11,407 nt of DNA from an uncultured Caryophanales bacterium (lineage in GTDB: Bacteria > Bacillota_I > Bacilli_A > RFN20 > CAG-288), in NCBI GenBank assembly GCA_937896065.1, contig CALBLI010000064.1, positions 1 through 11,407 of the forward strand, given 5' to 3'. Shown piece after piece: positions 1-6,674 of the stretch. Numbering within the stretch: position 1 is the first letter of the stretch; every line of letters starts with the position of its first letter. Under the pieces are notes generated by a model. The model made no database searches. It was not told the DNA's origin and saw only the letters and a list, made by a program, of their open reading frames with translations. A program made the position numbers and the translations under genes.

Positions 1-52
1 TTCTACTAAACAAACTTTTTTTATTCAATATTTTTTATAATTTTTTTTCATC

Positions 53-85
53 AAAAAAGGTCAACTAAGAATCTTAATTGACCTT
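53..85 (-). terminator. Intrinsic terminator of the ferredoxin gene, possibly bidirectional
   Basis: An 8-bp stem pairs 57-64 (AAGGTCAA) with 78-85 (TTGACCTT). One mismatch (65/77) separates it from an inner 4-bp stem (66-69 with 73-76), closed by a 3-nt loop. Read on the minus strand, the stem runs into T residues (complement of 53-58), nine bases after the ferredoxin stop. On the plus strand a T-rich run (87-91) also follows, so it could stop a rightward transcript entering from the left. The hairpin is seen directly; termination is inferred. Confidence 0.75.
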
Positions 86-93
86 ATTTTTAA

Positions 94-285
94 TTATTCA
101 ACTTTGATAGCACCAACTGGGCAACCATTAGCAGCTTCTTCACATGCTGAGCATTGTTCATCACTTGGTTGATTTACAACACCAGCTTTGCCATCATCTT
201 CCATTTGGAAAACTTCTGGGCAAGTAGCAGTGCAAGCACCACAGCCGAAGCATTCATCTTTGTTGACAGTAACTTTTTTTGACAT
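94..285 (-). CDS. Single [4Fe-4S] cluster ferredoxin
   Basis: A 63-residue soluble, acidic electron carrier of the monocluster ferredoxin type (Thermotoga maritima Fd-like), passing single electrons between cytoplasmic redox enzymes. Cys12, Cys15 and Cys18 lie in a CxxCxxCxxxCP motif, and Cys55 lies in the C-terminal CPVGAI motif. By family homology these four hold the cluster. Cys22, Cys45 and Cys48 are extra; in the T. maritima protein two non-ligand cysteines form a disulfide, and Cys22 plus one of the CSAC cysteines could do the same here. The start at 285 is chosen because GGAGG lies 8 nt upstream. A GTG at 300 in the same frame would overlap that ribosome binding site and sit at the predicted transcript start. 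The gene stands alone, diverging from pcrA, with its own promoter and terminator. The redox partner cannot be told from the sequence. Confidence 0.93.
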   Translation of the reverse strand: MSKKVTVNKDECFGCGACTATCPEVFQMEDDGKAGVVNQPSDEQCSACEEAANGCPVGAIKVE

Positions 286-293
286 AACAAGTA

Positions 294-298
294 CCTCC
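294..298 (-). promoter_or_regulatory. Ribosome binding site deciding the ferredoxin start
   Basis: On the minus strand GGAGG is followed by 8 nt and then ATG (283-285). This is ideal spacing and argues for the 63-residue protein over a version five residues longer that starts at GTG 298-300. Confidence 0.85.
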
Positions 299-306
299 AC
301 GTTTTT

Positions 307-335
307 ATTTTAATTTTTTTATTACCTTTATTCAA
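307..335 (-). promoter_or_regulatory. Predicted promoter of the ferredoxin gene
   Basis: On the minus strand TTGAAT (330-335, -35) is followed by exactly 17 nt and TAAAAT (307-312, -10, five of six consensus bases). Transcription would begin near 300, giving a leader of about 15 nt that carries just the GGAGG. The surroundings are so AT-rich that chance matches are common, but position and spacing both fit. Confidence 0.55.
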
Positions 336-347
336 GAAATTTACGTT

Positions 348-371
348 AAATTAGTTTAAAATTACTAATTT
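348..371. repeat. Inverted repeat between the divergent promoters
   Basis: AAATTAGT (348-355) and ACTAATTT (364-371) are perfect 8-bp inverted copies around an 8-nt AT-only centre. The repeat lies between the leftward ferredoxin promoter and the rightward pcrA promoter. It could be a binding site for a shared regulator, or a chance product of AT-rich DNA. Nothing in the sequence identifies a protein partner. Confidence 0.3.
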
Positions 372-446
372 TTTAAACATATTTATCACTTTTCATTTAT
401 TGCTTATCATTTGTTTTTAACTATTGAAAATATTTTATACTTATCC

Positions 447-475
447 TTAAAAGATATATCTTTTTTTGGTATAAT
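447..475 (+). promoter_or_regulatory. Extended -10 promoter of the pcrA operon
   Basis: A perfect TATAAT at 470-475 is preceded by TGG at 467-469, giving the extended -10 form TGnTATAAT. A weak -35, TTAAAA (447-452, four of six), sits 17 nt upstream. The transcript would begin near 482, only about 16 nt before the pcrA ATG. It lies downstream of the longest possible pcrA reading-frame start, which rules that start out. Confidence 0.7.
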
Positions 476-485
476 TTTTAGGTTT

Positions 486-491
486 AGAAGG
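486..491 (+). promoter_or_regulatory. Ribosome binding site of pcrA
   Basis: AGAAGG lies 6 nt before the ATG at 498. Together with the promoter just upstream it fixes the translation start of pcrA. Confidence 0.6.
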
Positions 492-497
492 TTATAT

Positions 498-2873
498 ATG
501 GATATAAAAAATAAATTGAATGAAAAGCAGTATTTAGCTTGTTCATCAACAAGCAAATATTTGAGAATCATCGCTGGTGCTGGTACTGGTAAAACAAGAA
601 CTTTAACATATCGAATTGCTTATTTTATCTCTCTTGGTATGCCTGCTAATAGAGTCTTAGCAATCACATTTACTAGAAAAGCAGCCGATGAAATGCAAGA
701 AAGGGTTAAAGCTCTACTTGATGAAAATAATATATCAAGTGAAACTAGACCTTACATCAATAATTTTCATGGTTTTTGCTATCGTTTTTTAAAAAAAGAA
801 ATCACTCATTTAGGGATATATGATCGTAATTTTCAAATAATTGATGAAGATGATAGAAGTTCTATTTTAAAAGAGATATTTAAAACAACAACAAAAGGTG
901 ATAGTAAAGACTTTACATCAGCTATCATGTCTAAAATATCAAACTTAAAAAATGATGGTGTTAAAGCAGAACAAGTAACAAATGATGATGTTTATATTGC
1001 TGCACCATATACTTTTGATGAACTTATTTATGTTTATAATAGCTATGAAAAATATCTTAGAAGACAAAATCTTTTGGACTTTGATGATTTGCTTTTATAT
1101 ACCTTAGAAATACTTGAAAAATTCCCTGAAGTAAGAAATTATTATAGTAACAAATATGACATTATTTTTGTTGATGAATTTCAGGATACTAACTTAGTTC
1201 AATATAATCTTTTAAAATATTTGATTGGGCCTAAAACATGTTTGACTGTTGTTGGTGATCCAGATCAAACTATCTATACTTGGCGTGGTGCTAAAAATGA
1301 TATTATCAAAGATAGATTACAATACGACTTCAAACCACTTGACACAATTGTTTTAGATGATAATTACCGTTCAACTCAAAGTATTCTTGATTTATCAAAT
1401 ATGTTAATTAAAAATAACACCGATAGACTCGAAAAAGATTTGCATGCTGCAAATAATAACGAAGGTGTTAAACCAGTCTACAAATATTTTACAAATGCTG
1501 ATGAAGAAGGTGTATATATAGCACGAACTATTTATAATTTAGTATCTAGACGACTTTATGAATATAAAGACATTGCTGTTTTATATCGTGCTACTTCGGT
1601 TTCACGTGCTATTGAATCTCAACTCCCTAGATATCAAATACCTTATAAAGTTTATGGTGGTAAAAAATTCTATGAGAGAGCAGAAATCAAAGATTTATTA
1701 GCATATTTTAGAATTTTATTTACTCATGATGACTTATCGATGAAAAGAATTTTAAAATTTCCATCAAGAGGAATTGGTGATACAACAGTTGAAAATGCTA
1801 TTGAATTTGCTAAAACTTTATCTGATGAAGAAAATAATTTATACACTGTTTTTACAAAATATGTTGATAGAATCAAATTAACTAGCAAAGCTAAAGATAA
1901 TTTAAATTCATTGATGAATACTATCAAAAAATACGAAAAATTATTTAAAACATACGATGATGATTATAGTGAGCTTCAAACCATTATTAAATCATATTTA
2001 GATGAAGTTTCATTTTTAGCTGAAATCAAGCTTCTTGATAAGAAAAACGACGAAAAATTATCTTATACAGATCGAACTTCAACCAGTAAGATGGATAATG
2101 TTAATGAACTTTTATCACTTATAAATTCATACATGCAAAGCGATGAATATGATGAAGATGGAAAACACATTCATCCTACTTTTTCTAACTTTTTAATTGA
2201 ACTTACTATTCAATCATCTCAGGATCAAATCAAAGATGATAATTCAATTACTTTAATGACATCACATGTTTCTAAAGGTCTAGAATTTAAAGTGGTCTTT
2301 ATTGCTGGATTATCTGATGAAATCTTCCCAAGTCATTTTGCAATCACAGGAACTAAATCACAGATGGAAGAAGAGAGAAGACTTCTCTATGTTTCTATAA
2401 CTCGTGCTCAAGAGCAATTATATCTAACTGCTAGAGGTGGTCATAGTTATAGCGGTTTTGAGTATAGACCATCACGTTTTTTAAAAGAAATTGGCTTTAA
2501 TAACAACGTTGCTGAAGACAATCCATTAAAAAAATACGCAAATAATAATCCTTATATTTCAAAATATAATAATCCTTATTCACAAAAGAGTGTTTCTTCT
2601 CAAATTTCTAAAACAAGTTCATATCCGTTCAATAAACCAAAGGTTACTGTTGGAAGTAATCGTCCAAATTATAATCCAAATGATGCTTTAGCTAATCAAA
2701 ATTATCAAACGCTTGATGAAGTTATCCATCAAACCTTTGGTGAAGGTAAAGTAATAAATGTTGAACCAAGAAATGGAGGTGTTTTATTAACAATCATGTT
2801 TAATGAAATTGATGGTGAAAAAAATGTCGTCAAAAAAATTGTTCCTAACAAATTCTCATTAAAACATAAATAG
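498..2873 (+). CDS. pcrA: ATP-dependent DNA helicase PcrA (UvrD/Rep family, SF1A)
   Basis: A 791-residue 3'-5' DNA helicase that unwinds DNA in repair, in rolling-circle plasmid replication, and in clearing RecA and stalled RNA polymerase. Motifs appear in order. Q motif: near residues 7-11. Walker A: AGAGTGKT, 26-33, with Lys32. Motif Ia: ITFTRKAADEM, 56-66. Walker B: VDEFQDTN, 225-232, with Asp226/Glu227. Motif III: GDPDQTIYTWRG, 253-264. Motif IV: NYRS, 289-292. Motif V: TSHVSKGLEF, 588-597. Motif VI: RRLLYVSITRA, 627-637, with Arg636. After a low-complexity Asn/Ser/Tyr-rich linker (about 670-735), the last 55 residues (HQTFGEGKVINVE onward) match the Tudor-like tail by which PcrA binds RNA polymerase. 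The reading frame extends 29 codons upstream to a TTG at 411, but that part precedes the promoter. ATG 498 has a ribosome binding site and restores the usual N-terminus. First gene of the operon with ligA; the pcrB that precedes it in Bacillus is not here. Confidence 0.97.
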   Translation: MDIKNKLNEKQYLACSSTSKYLRIIAGAGTGKTRTLTYRIAYFISLGMPANRVLAITFTRKAADEMQERVKALLDENNISSETRPYINNFHGFCYRFLKKEITHLGIYDRNFQIIDEDDRSSILKEIFKTTTKGDSKDFTSAIMSKISNLKNDGVKAEQVTNDDVYIAAPYTFDELIYVYNSYEKYLRRQNLLDFDDLLLYTLEILEKFPEVRNYYSNKYDIIFVDEFQDTNLVQYNLLKYLIGPKTCLTVVGDPDQTIYTWRGAKNDIIKDRLQYDFKPLDTIVLDDNYRSTQSILDLSNMLIKNNTDRLEKDLHAANNNEGVKPVYKYFTNADEEGVYIARTIYNLVSRRLYEYKDIAVLYRATSVSRAIESQLPRYQIPYKVYGGKKFYERAEIKDLLAYFRILFTHDDLSMKRILKFPSRGIGDTTVENAIEFAKTLSDEENNLYTVFTKYVDRIKLTSKAKDNLNSLMNTIKKYEKLFKTYDDDYSELQTIIKSYLDEVSFLAEIKLLDKKNDEKLSYTDRTSTSKMDNVNELLSLINSYMQSDEYDEDGKHIHPTFSNFLIELTIQSSQDQIKDDNSITLMTSHVSKGLEFKVVFIAGLSDEIFPSHFAITGTKSQMEEERRLLYVSITRAQEQLYLTARGGHSYSGFEYRPSRFLKEIGFNNNVAEDNPLKKYANNNPYISKYNNPYSQKSVSSQISKTSSYPFNKPKVTVGSNRPNYNPNDALANQNYQTLDEVIHQTFGEGKVINVEPRNGGVLLTIMFNEIDGEKNVVKKIVPNKFSLKHK

Positions 2874-2881
2874 AGGTGCTT

Positions 2882-4909
2882 ATGAATATTGATAAAGATA
2901 AAGAAAGAGTAGAAGAACTGACTAATTTATTAAACAAATACACTTATGAATATTATGTTTTAAATAATCCAACTGTTTCCGATAGTGAATTTGATTCACT
3001 GATGGAAGAGTTGATTCTTCTTGAAAAGAAAAGACCCGATTTGAAAGATAAGCTTTCACCAACTTCAAGAGTTGGTGGTAGTGTCATTTCCTCATTTCCA
3101 AAAGTTACACATAAAAAATACATGCTTTCTATTGCTGATGTTTTTAACGAAGAAGAATTGTATTCTTTTGATGAAACTATCAAAAAAGCTACTAATTTAA
3201 AAGAAATTGATTATATGTGTGAAGTTAAAATTGATGGACTTGCCTGTTCACTTGAATATGAGGATGGCAAGTTTGTTCAAGCATCAACTAGAGGTGATGG
3301 ACAAATTGGAGAGGATGTCACCAATAATGTATTGACTATTAAAAGCATTCCTTTAAATATTGATGAAAAAAGGGAACTGGAAGTTAGAGGTGAAGTCTAT
3401 ATGCCGAAAGCTTCTTTTGATATGTTAAATAAAGAAAGAGAAAAAAATGGTGAACAACTTTTTGCTAATGCAAGAAACGCAGCAAGCGGTTCTTTAAAGC
3501 AGCTTGATTCATCAATAACTGCAAAAAGAAAACTTGATGCTTTTCTATATTATGTTCCAGATGCTCTTTCTTTAGGATTTAAAAAGCATTCAGATGCTTT
3601 AGATTATATTGAAAAGCTTGGTTTTAGAACCAACCCCGAAAGAAGGTTAGTTAGAGGCATTGATAATGTTATCAAATACAAAAGAGAATATGAAAATAAA
3701 AGAAAAGATTTACCATATGACATTGATGGACTTGTCATCAAAGTCAATGATATGACTTTATATGATATTATCGGCTATACAATGAAAGTTCCTAAATGGG
3801 AAATAGCTTTCAAGTTTACACCTGAAGAAGTTGTAACAAGAGTGGAAGATATCGTTTTATCAGTCGGACGAACTGGAAGAGTTACTCCTACGGCTATTTT
3901 AGATCCAGTCATTGTTTCAGGAAGTCGTGTTTCACGCGTCACTTTAAATAATGAAGATTATATTAAAAGTAAAGATATAAGAATTAAAGATTATATATAT
4001 TTACATAAGGCAGGTGATGTTATTCCTGAAGTAAATAAAGTTATATTGGAAAGAAGAGAGCCTGGTTTAAAAGAATATAAGTTTCCTGATGTTTGTCCCT
4101 TCTGCGGGCAGAAGTTAAACAAAGATCAAGGCCAGACCTATTGTGAAAATAATAATTGCCCTTCTAGAAAGATCAACCACCTTATCTATTTTGCTTCTGA
4201 CAAAGGTATGGATTTAGTTGGAATAGGTGACAAGCTCGTTGAAAGACTATTCAATGAAGGATTATTAAAATCAATTGAAGATTTCTATACTTTAAAAGAT
4301 CACAAAGCCGAAATGATGTTATTTGAAGGCATCGGTGAAAAAACATTAAATTCAATGTATGAAGTTATTGAAAAATCTAAAAACAATGATTTAGTTAAAC
4401 TACTATGTGCTTTAAATATTCCTTTAGTTGGTAAAAAAACAGCAACAGTCTTAGCAAAACATTTCAATTCACTTGATGATTTAATTCATGCAAGCTATGA
4501 AACCTTATCATCACTTGATGATGTTGGTGATATAACTTCAAAAGAAATAATCGATTATTTTAAAAATGATGAGAATTTAAAAGTTATTAGTAAATTAAAA
4601 GAATATGGTGTCAATACTCTTTCTCTAAATAAACAAGTCGAAATCAAAGATAATTTCTTTAAAGGAAAAAAATTTGTTCTGACTGGTACTCTATCAATAT
4701 CTAGAGATGAGATGACCAGTAAACTTGAATCTTTAGGTGCTATTTCATCATCAAGTGTCACTAAAAAAACTGATTTTGTACTTGTTGGTGAAAATCCTGG
4801 TTCAAAATATGATAAAGCTAAGTCATTAAATGTTAAAATATATGATGAAAGTGAAATAAATAAACTCATTTCATCAAGTTTAAATGAAATTGAAAATAGT
4901 GGGGTATAA
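2882..4909 (+). CDS. ligA: NAD-dependent DNA ligase LigA
   Basis: A 675-residue ligase that seals nicks in duplex DNA (Okazaki fragments, excision repair) using NAD+. It is normally essential in bacteria. Domain Ia (about 1-70, with the NMN-side YEYY and SDSEFD residues) is followed by the nucleotidyltransferase core, with the AMP-accepting lysine in KIDG (Lys116) and further core motifs at STRGDG (135-140), LEVRGE (166-171) and DGLVIK (282-287). The OB fold covers about 318-395. A four-cysteine zinc finger uses Cys405, Cys408, Cys421 and Cys426. Helix-hairpin-helix repeats span about 440-560 and a BRCT domain about 590-665. Length and order match the family. ATG 2882 is chosen because GAGG at 2873-2876 lies 5 nt upstream; a GTG at 2876 in frame overlaps that site. 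It begins 8 nt after pcrA stops, as in the classical Bacillota pcrA-ligA pair. Confidence 0.98.
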   Translation: MNIDKDKERVEELTNLLNKYTYEYYVLNNPTVSDSEFDSLMEELILLEKKRPDLKDKLSPTSRVGGSVISSFPKVTHKKYMLSIADVFNEEELYSFDETIKKATNLKEIDYMCEVKIDGLACSLEYEDGKFVQASTRGDGQIGEDVTNNVLTIKSIPLNIDEKRELEVRGEVYMPKASFDMLNKEREKNGEQLFANARNAASGSLKQLDSSITAKRKLDAFLYYVPDALSLGFKKHSDALDYIEKLGFRTNPERRLVRGIDNVIKYKREYENKRKDLPYDIDGLVIKVNDMTLYDIIGYTMKVPKWEIAFKFTPEEVVTRVEDIVLSVGRTGRVTPTAILDPVIVSGSRVSRVTLNNEDYIKSKDIRIKDYIYLHKAGDVIPEVNKVILERREPGLKEYKFPDVCPFCGQKLNKDQGQTYCENNNCPSRKINHLIYFASDKGMDLVGIGDKLVERLFNEGLLKSIEDFYTLKDHKAEMMLFEGIGEKTLNSMYEVIEKSKNNDLVKLLCALNIPLVGKKTATVLAKHFNSLDDLIHASYETLSSLDDVGDITSKEIIDYFKNDENLKVISKLKEYGVNTLSLNKQVEIKDNFFKGKKFVLTGTLSISRDEMTSKLESLGAISSSSVTKKTDFVLVGENPGSKYDKAKSLNVKIYDESEINKLISSSLNEIENSGV

Positions 4910-4911
4910 AT

Positions 4912-5220
4912 ATGATTAAAATAGATTTAGATGTAATCAACTCTTGTGCTAAAAATCTTAAATTCAATTTGAGTGATGGTCAAGATAAATTGATTTTAGA
5001 AGAATTTGATACTGTATTAGCTCAAATTAACTTTTTAAAGTCAATCAAAGGTGTTGACCAGCAACTTGAAATGACTTTTCCTTATAAAGAGCATCAAGTA
5101 AAATTAAGAGATGATGTCCCTGTTAAACCATTTAAAACTCAAGATATCTTAAAAAATTCTAATAGCAAGATTGGAAATCAAATTAAACTTCCGAAAGTTG
5201 TAGGTAATGAAAATGAGTAA
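4912..5220 (+). CDS. gatC: Aspartyl/glutamyl-tRNA amidotransferase subunit C
   Basis: A 102-residue linker subunit of GatCAB that wraps around the GatA-GatB interface and stabilises the complex. The family's features are present: a helical N-terminal half with the LSDGQ and EEFDTVLAQINFL segments, then LRDDVP (residues 66-71), the family's conserved LReDv motif, and the ending IKLPKVV (about 91-97), equivalent to the usual VPkvl. The sequence is short and weakly conserved, so the identification rests on these motifs and on gatA and gatB following directly. The ATG is 2 nt after the ligA stop. The ribosome binding site is poor (GGGG at about 4901-4904), so translation may be coupled to ligA. 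In Bacillus an extra lipoprotein gene lies between ligA and gatCAB; here the join is direct. Confidence 0.93.
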   Translation: MIKIDLDVINSCAKNLKFNLSDGQDKLILEEFDTVLAQINFLKSIKGVDQQLEMTFPYKEHQVKLRDDVPVKPFKTQDILKNSNSKIGNQIKLPKVVGNENE

Positions 5221-6673
5221 ATTAAATAGCAAATCAATTGTTTCTTTACATAAGAAACTTGTCAAAAAAGAAATAACTGCCTTAGACTTAGTCAAGGAGG
5301 CTATTGAAAATTGTAAACATGATCCTTGTAATTCTTTAGAAGCTACTTGTTATGACGAAGCTTTAAAGAAAGCTAGCAAAATTACTGAAGTAAAAGAAGA
5401 TGAAATTTTAAAAGGTATCCCTTATCTTGCTAAGGATAATTATTCTACTAAAGGCTTAGAGACAACCGCTTCATCTAACATTTTAAATGGATATGTTCCT
5501 TTATATGATGCAACAGTCATTTCAAGACTCAATCAAAAAGGAATGATATTGATTGGTAAAACAACCATGGACGAACTTGCAATGGGAGGAACTGGCACCA
5601 CTTCACATAAAGGTGTCACTTGTAATCCATATGATAAAACTAGAATCGCTGGCGGTTCATCATGTGGTTCAGCTACATCGCTTGCACTAGGATTTGTCCC
5701 TTTAACTTTAGGTTCTGATACTGGTGACTCAGTTAGAAAACCAGCTAGTTATAACTCACTTGTTGGTTTTAAACCAACTTGGGGTCGTGTATCAAGATAT
5801 GGTTTGTTTCCATTTGCCCCTTCTCTTGATTGCCCTGCTTATTTTACACGCAATGTTTTAGATAGTGCATATATCCTTTCAGCAATAAGTGGTCATGATA
5901 GCAAAGACATGTCTAGTTCAACTCGAAAAAAAGATAACTATGAAAAATATGTTAAAGAAAATAGAACATTGAATAAAGTTGGATATTTCAAAGCTGTCAA
6001 AGACAATATCAAGAATCCTATTATCAAAGCTAAATATGAAGAACTACTTTCTAAACTTGAAGAAAAAGGTTATGAGATCATCGAATATGATTATCCTCTT
6101 GAACTTTTAAATGCTCTCTATCCTACATATATGATTATTTCTTGTGCTGAAGCCACTTCTAATAATGCTAATTTGGATGGTATCCGTTTTGGACCAAAAC
6201 CAGATGGTGATTTAAAAACATATTCTGATTATATGATTGAAGCAAGAACTAAAGGTTTTTCTGATTTGATTAAAAGAAGATTTGTTATTGGTTCATTTTC
6301 ACTCCTTTCTGAAAATATGTCTGAAATGTTTTCCCGTGCCCAAAAAGCTAGAAGACTCATTGTCGATAATTTAAATCTTTTCTTTGATAGTATCGATTAT
6401 CTTCTTGTACCAGCTTCTTATGATAAGCCTAAAAAGATTTCTGAATTATCAACTTCTTGGTCAACTAAACCTGATTATCTAGATAACATCATGACTTTAG
6501 GTAATTTTGGTGGCAATCCTTCTTTAACTCTTCCTTTAGGATATCTTGATAATTTGCCATTTGGTGTAAATATTACAGGTCGTATTTTTGAAGATGGTTA
6601 TGTATTTGCTTTAGCTAGTGAGATTGAAAAAATTACTGGCTTAAAAGATATTGTTGTTAAGGAGGCTAAGTAA
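5213..6673 (+). CDS. gatA: Aspartyl/glutamyl-tRNA amidotransferase subunit A (glutaminase)
   Basis: A 486-residue amidase-signature enzyme that hydrolyses glutamine and sends the ammonia to GatB for amidation of mischarged Glu-tRNA(Gln) or Asp-tRNA(Asn). The Ser-cisSer-Lys triad is Lys74 (in YLAKDN), Ser149 (in GGSSCGS) and Ser173 (in SDTGDSVRKPA). The spacings, 75 and 24 residues, equal those I recall for Staphylococcus aureus GatA (Lys79, Ser154, Ser178). The signature is unusual: canonical GGSSGGS reads GGSSCGS, and SDTGGSIRQPA reads SDTGDSVRKPA. Near the C-terminus the usual DxxT glutamine-binding stretch reads NIMT (425-428). Such changes may be typical of Mollicutes-like GatA proteins. 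The start at 5213 is preferred to 5207 because AGG (5202-5204) is 8 nt from it and only 2 nt from the earlier ATG. It overlaps gatC by 8 nt, which points to coupled, equimolar synthesis. Confidence 0.95.
   Translation: MSKLNSKSIVSLHKKLVKKEITALDLVKEAIENCKHDPCNSLEATCYDEALKKASKITEVKEDEILKGIPYLAKDNYSTKGLETTASSNILNGYVPLYDATVISRLNQKGMILIGKTTMDELAMGGTGTTSHKGVTCNPYDKTRIAGGSSCGSATSLALGFVPLTLGSDTGDSVRKPASYNSLVGFKPTWGRVSRYGLFPFAPSLDCPAYFTRNVLDSAYILSAISGHDSKDMSSSTRKKDNYEKYVKENRTLNKVGYFKAVKDNIKNPIIKAKYEELLSKLEEKGYEIIEYDYPLELLNALYPTYMIISCAEATSNNANLDGIRFGPKPDGDLKTYSDYMIEARTKGFSDLIKRRFVIGSFSLLSENMSEMFSRAQKARRLIVDNLNLFFDSIDYLLVPASYDKPKKISELSTSWSTKPDYLDNIMTLGNFGGNPSLTLPLGYLDNLPFGVNITGRIFEDGYVFALASEIEKITGLKDIVVKEAK
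6659..6665 (+). promoter_or_regulatory. Strong ribosome binding site of gatB, inside the gatA end
   Basis: AAGGAGG ends 9 nt before the gatB ATG at 6675 and is embedded in the last codons of gatA. It settles the gatB start against a TTG at 6651 in the same frame. Confidence 0.85.
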
Positions 6674-6674
6674 G

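Noticed and set aside
1..52. End of an upstream gene or second terminator at the left edge
   Set aside because: The stretch is T-rich and all frames are soon closed; too little sequence is present to support a feature.
286..300. GTG start at 300 for the ferredoxin
   Set aside because: It would overlap the GGAGG that serves the ATG at 285, and the predicted transcript starts at about the same base.
411..497. 29-codon N-terminal extension of PcrA from a TTG at 411
   Set aside because: The stretch contains the extended -10 promoter at 467-475, so it would not be transcribed with the gene. It has no ribosome binding site, and the normal PcrA N-terminus begins at ATG 498.
1724..1927. Minus-strand open frame inside pcrA
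   Set aside because: It mirrors the conserved helicase reading frame, has no recognisable domain or ribosome binding site, and is best explained as a shadow. The same holds for minus-strand frames at 2953-3183, 4555-4869, 7067-7321 and 10152-10427.
2876..2881. GTG start at 2876 for LigA
   Set aside because: It lies on the ribosome binding site of the ATG at 2882 and adds only two non-conserved residues.
6651..6674. TTG start at 6651 for GatB
   Set aside because: The strong AAGGAGG at 6659-6665 clearly serves ATG 6675, and the conserved GIEIHVE begins right after it.
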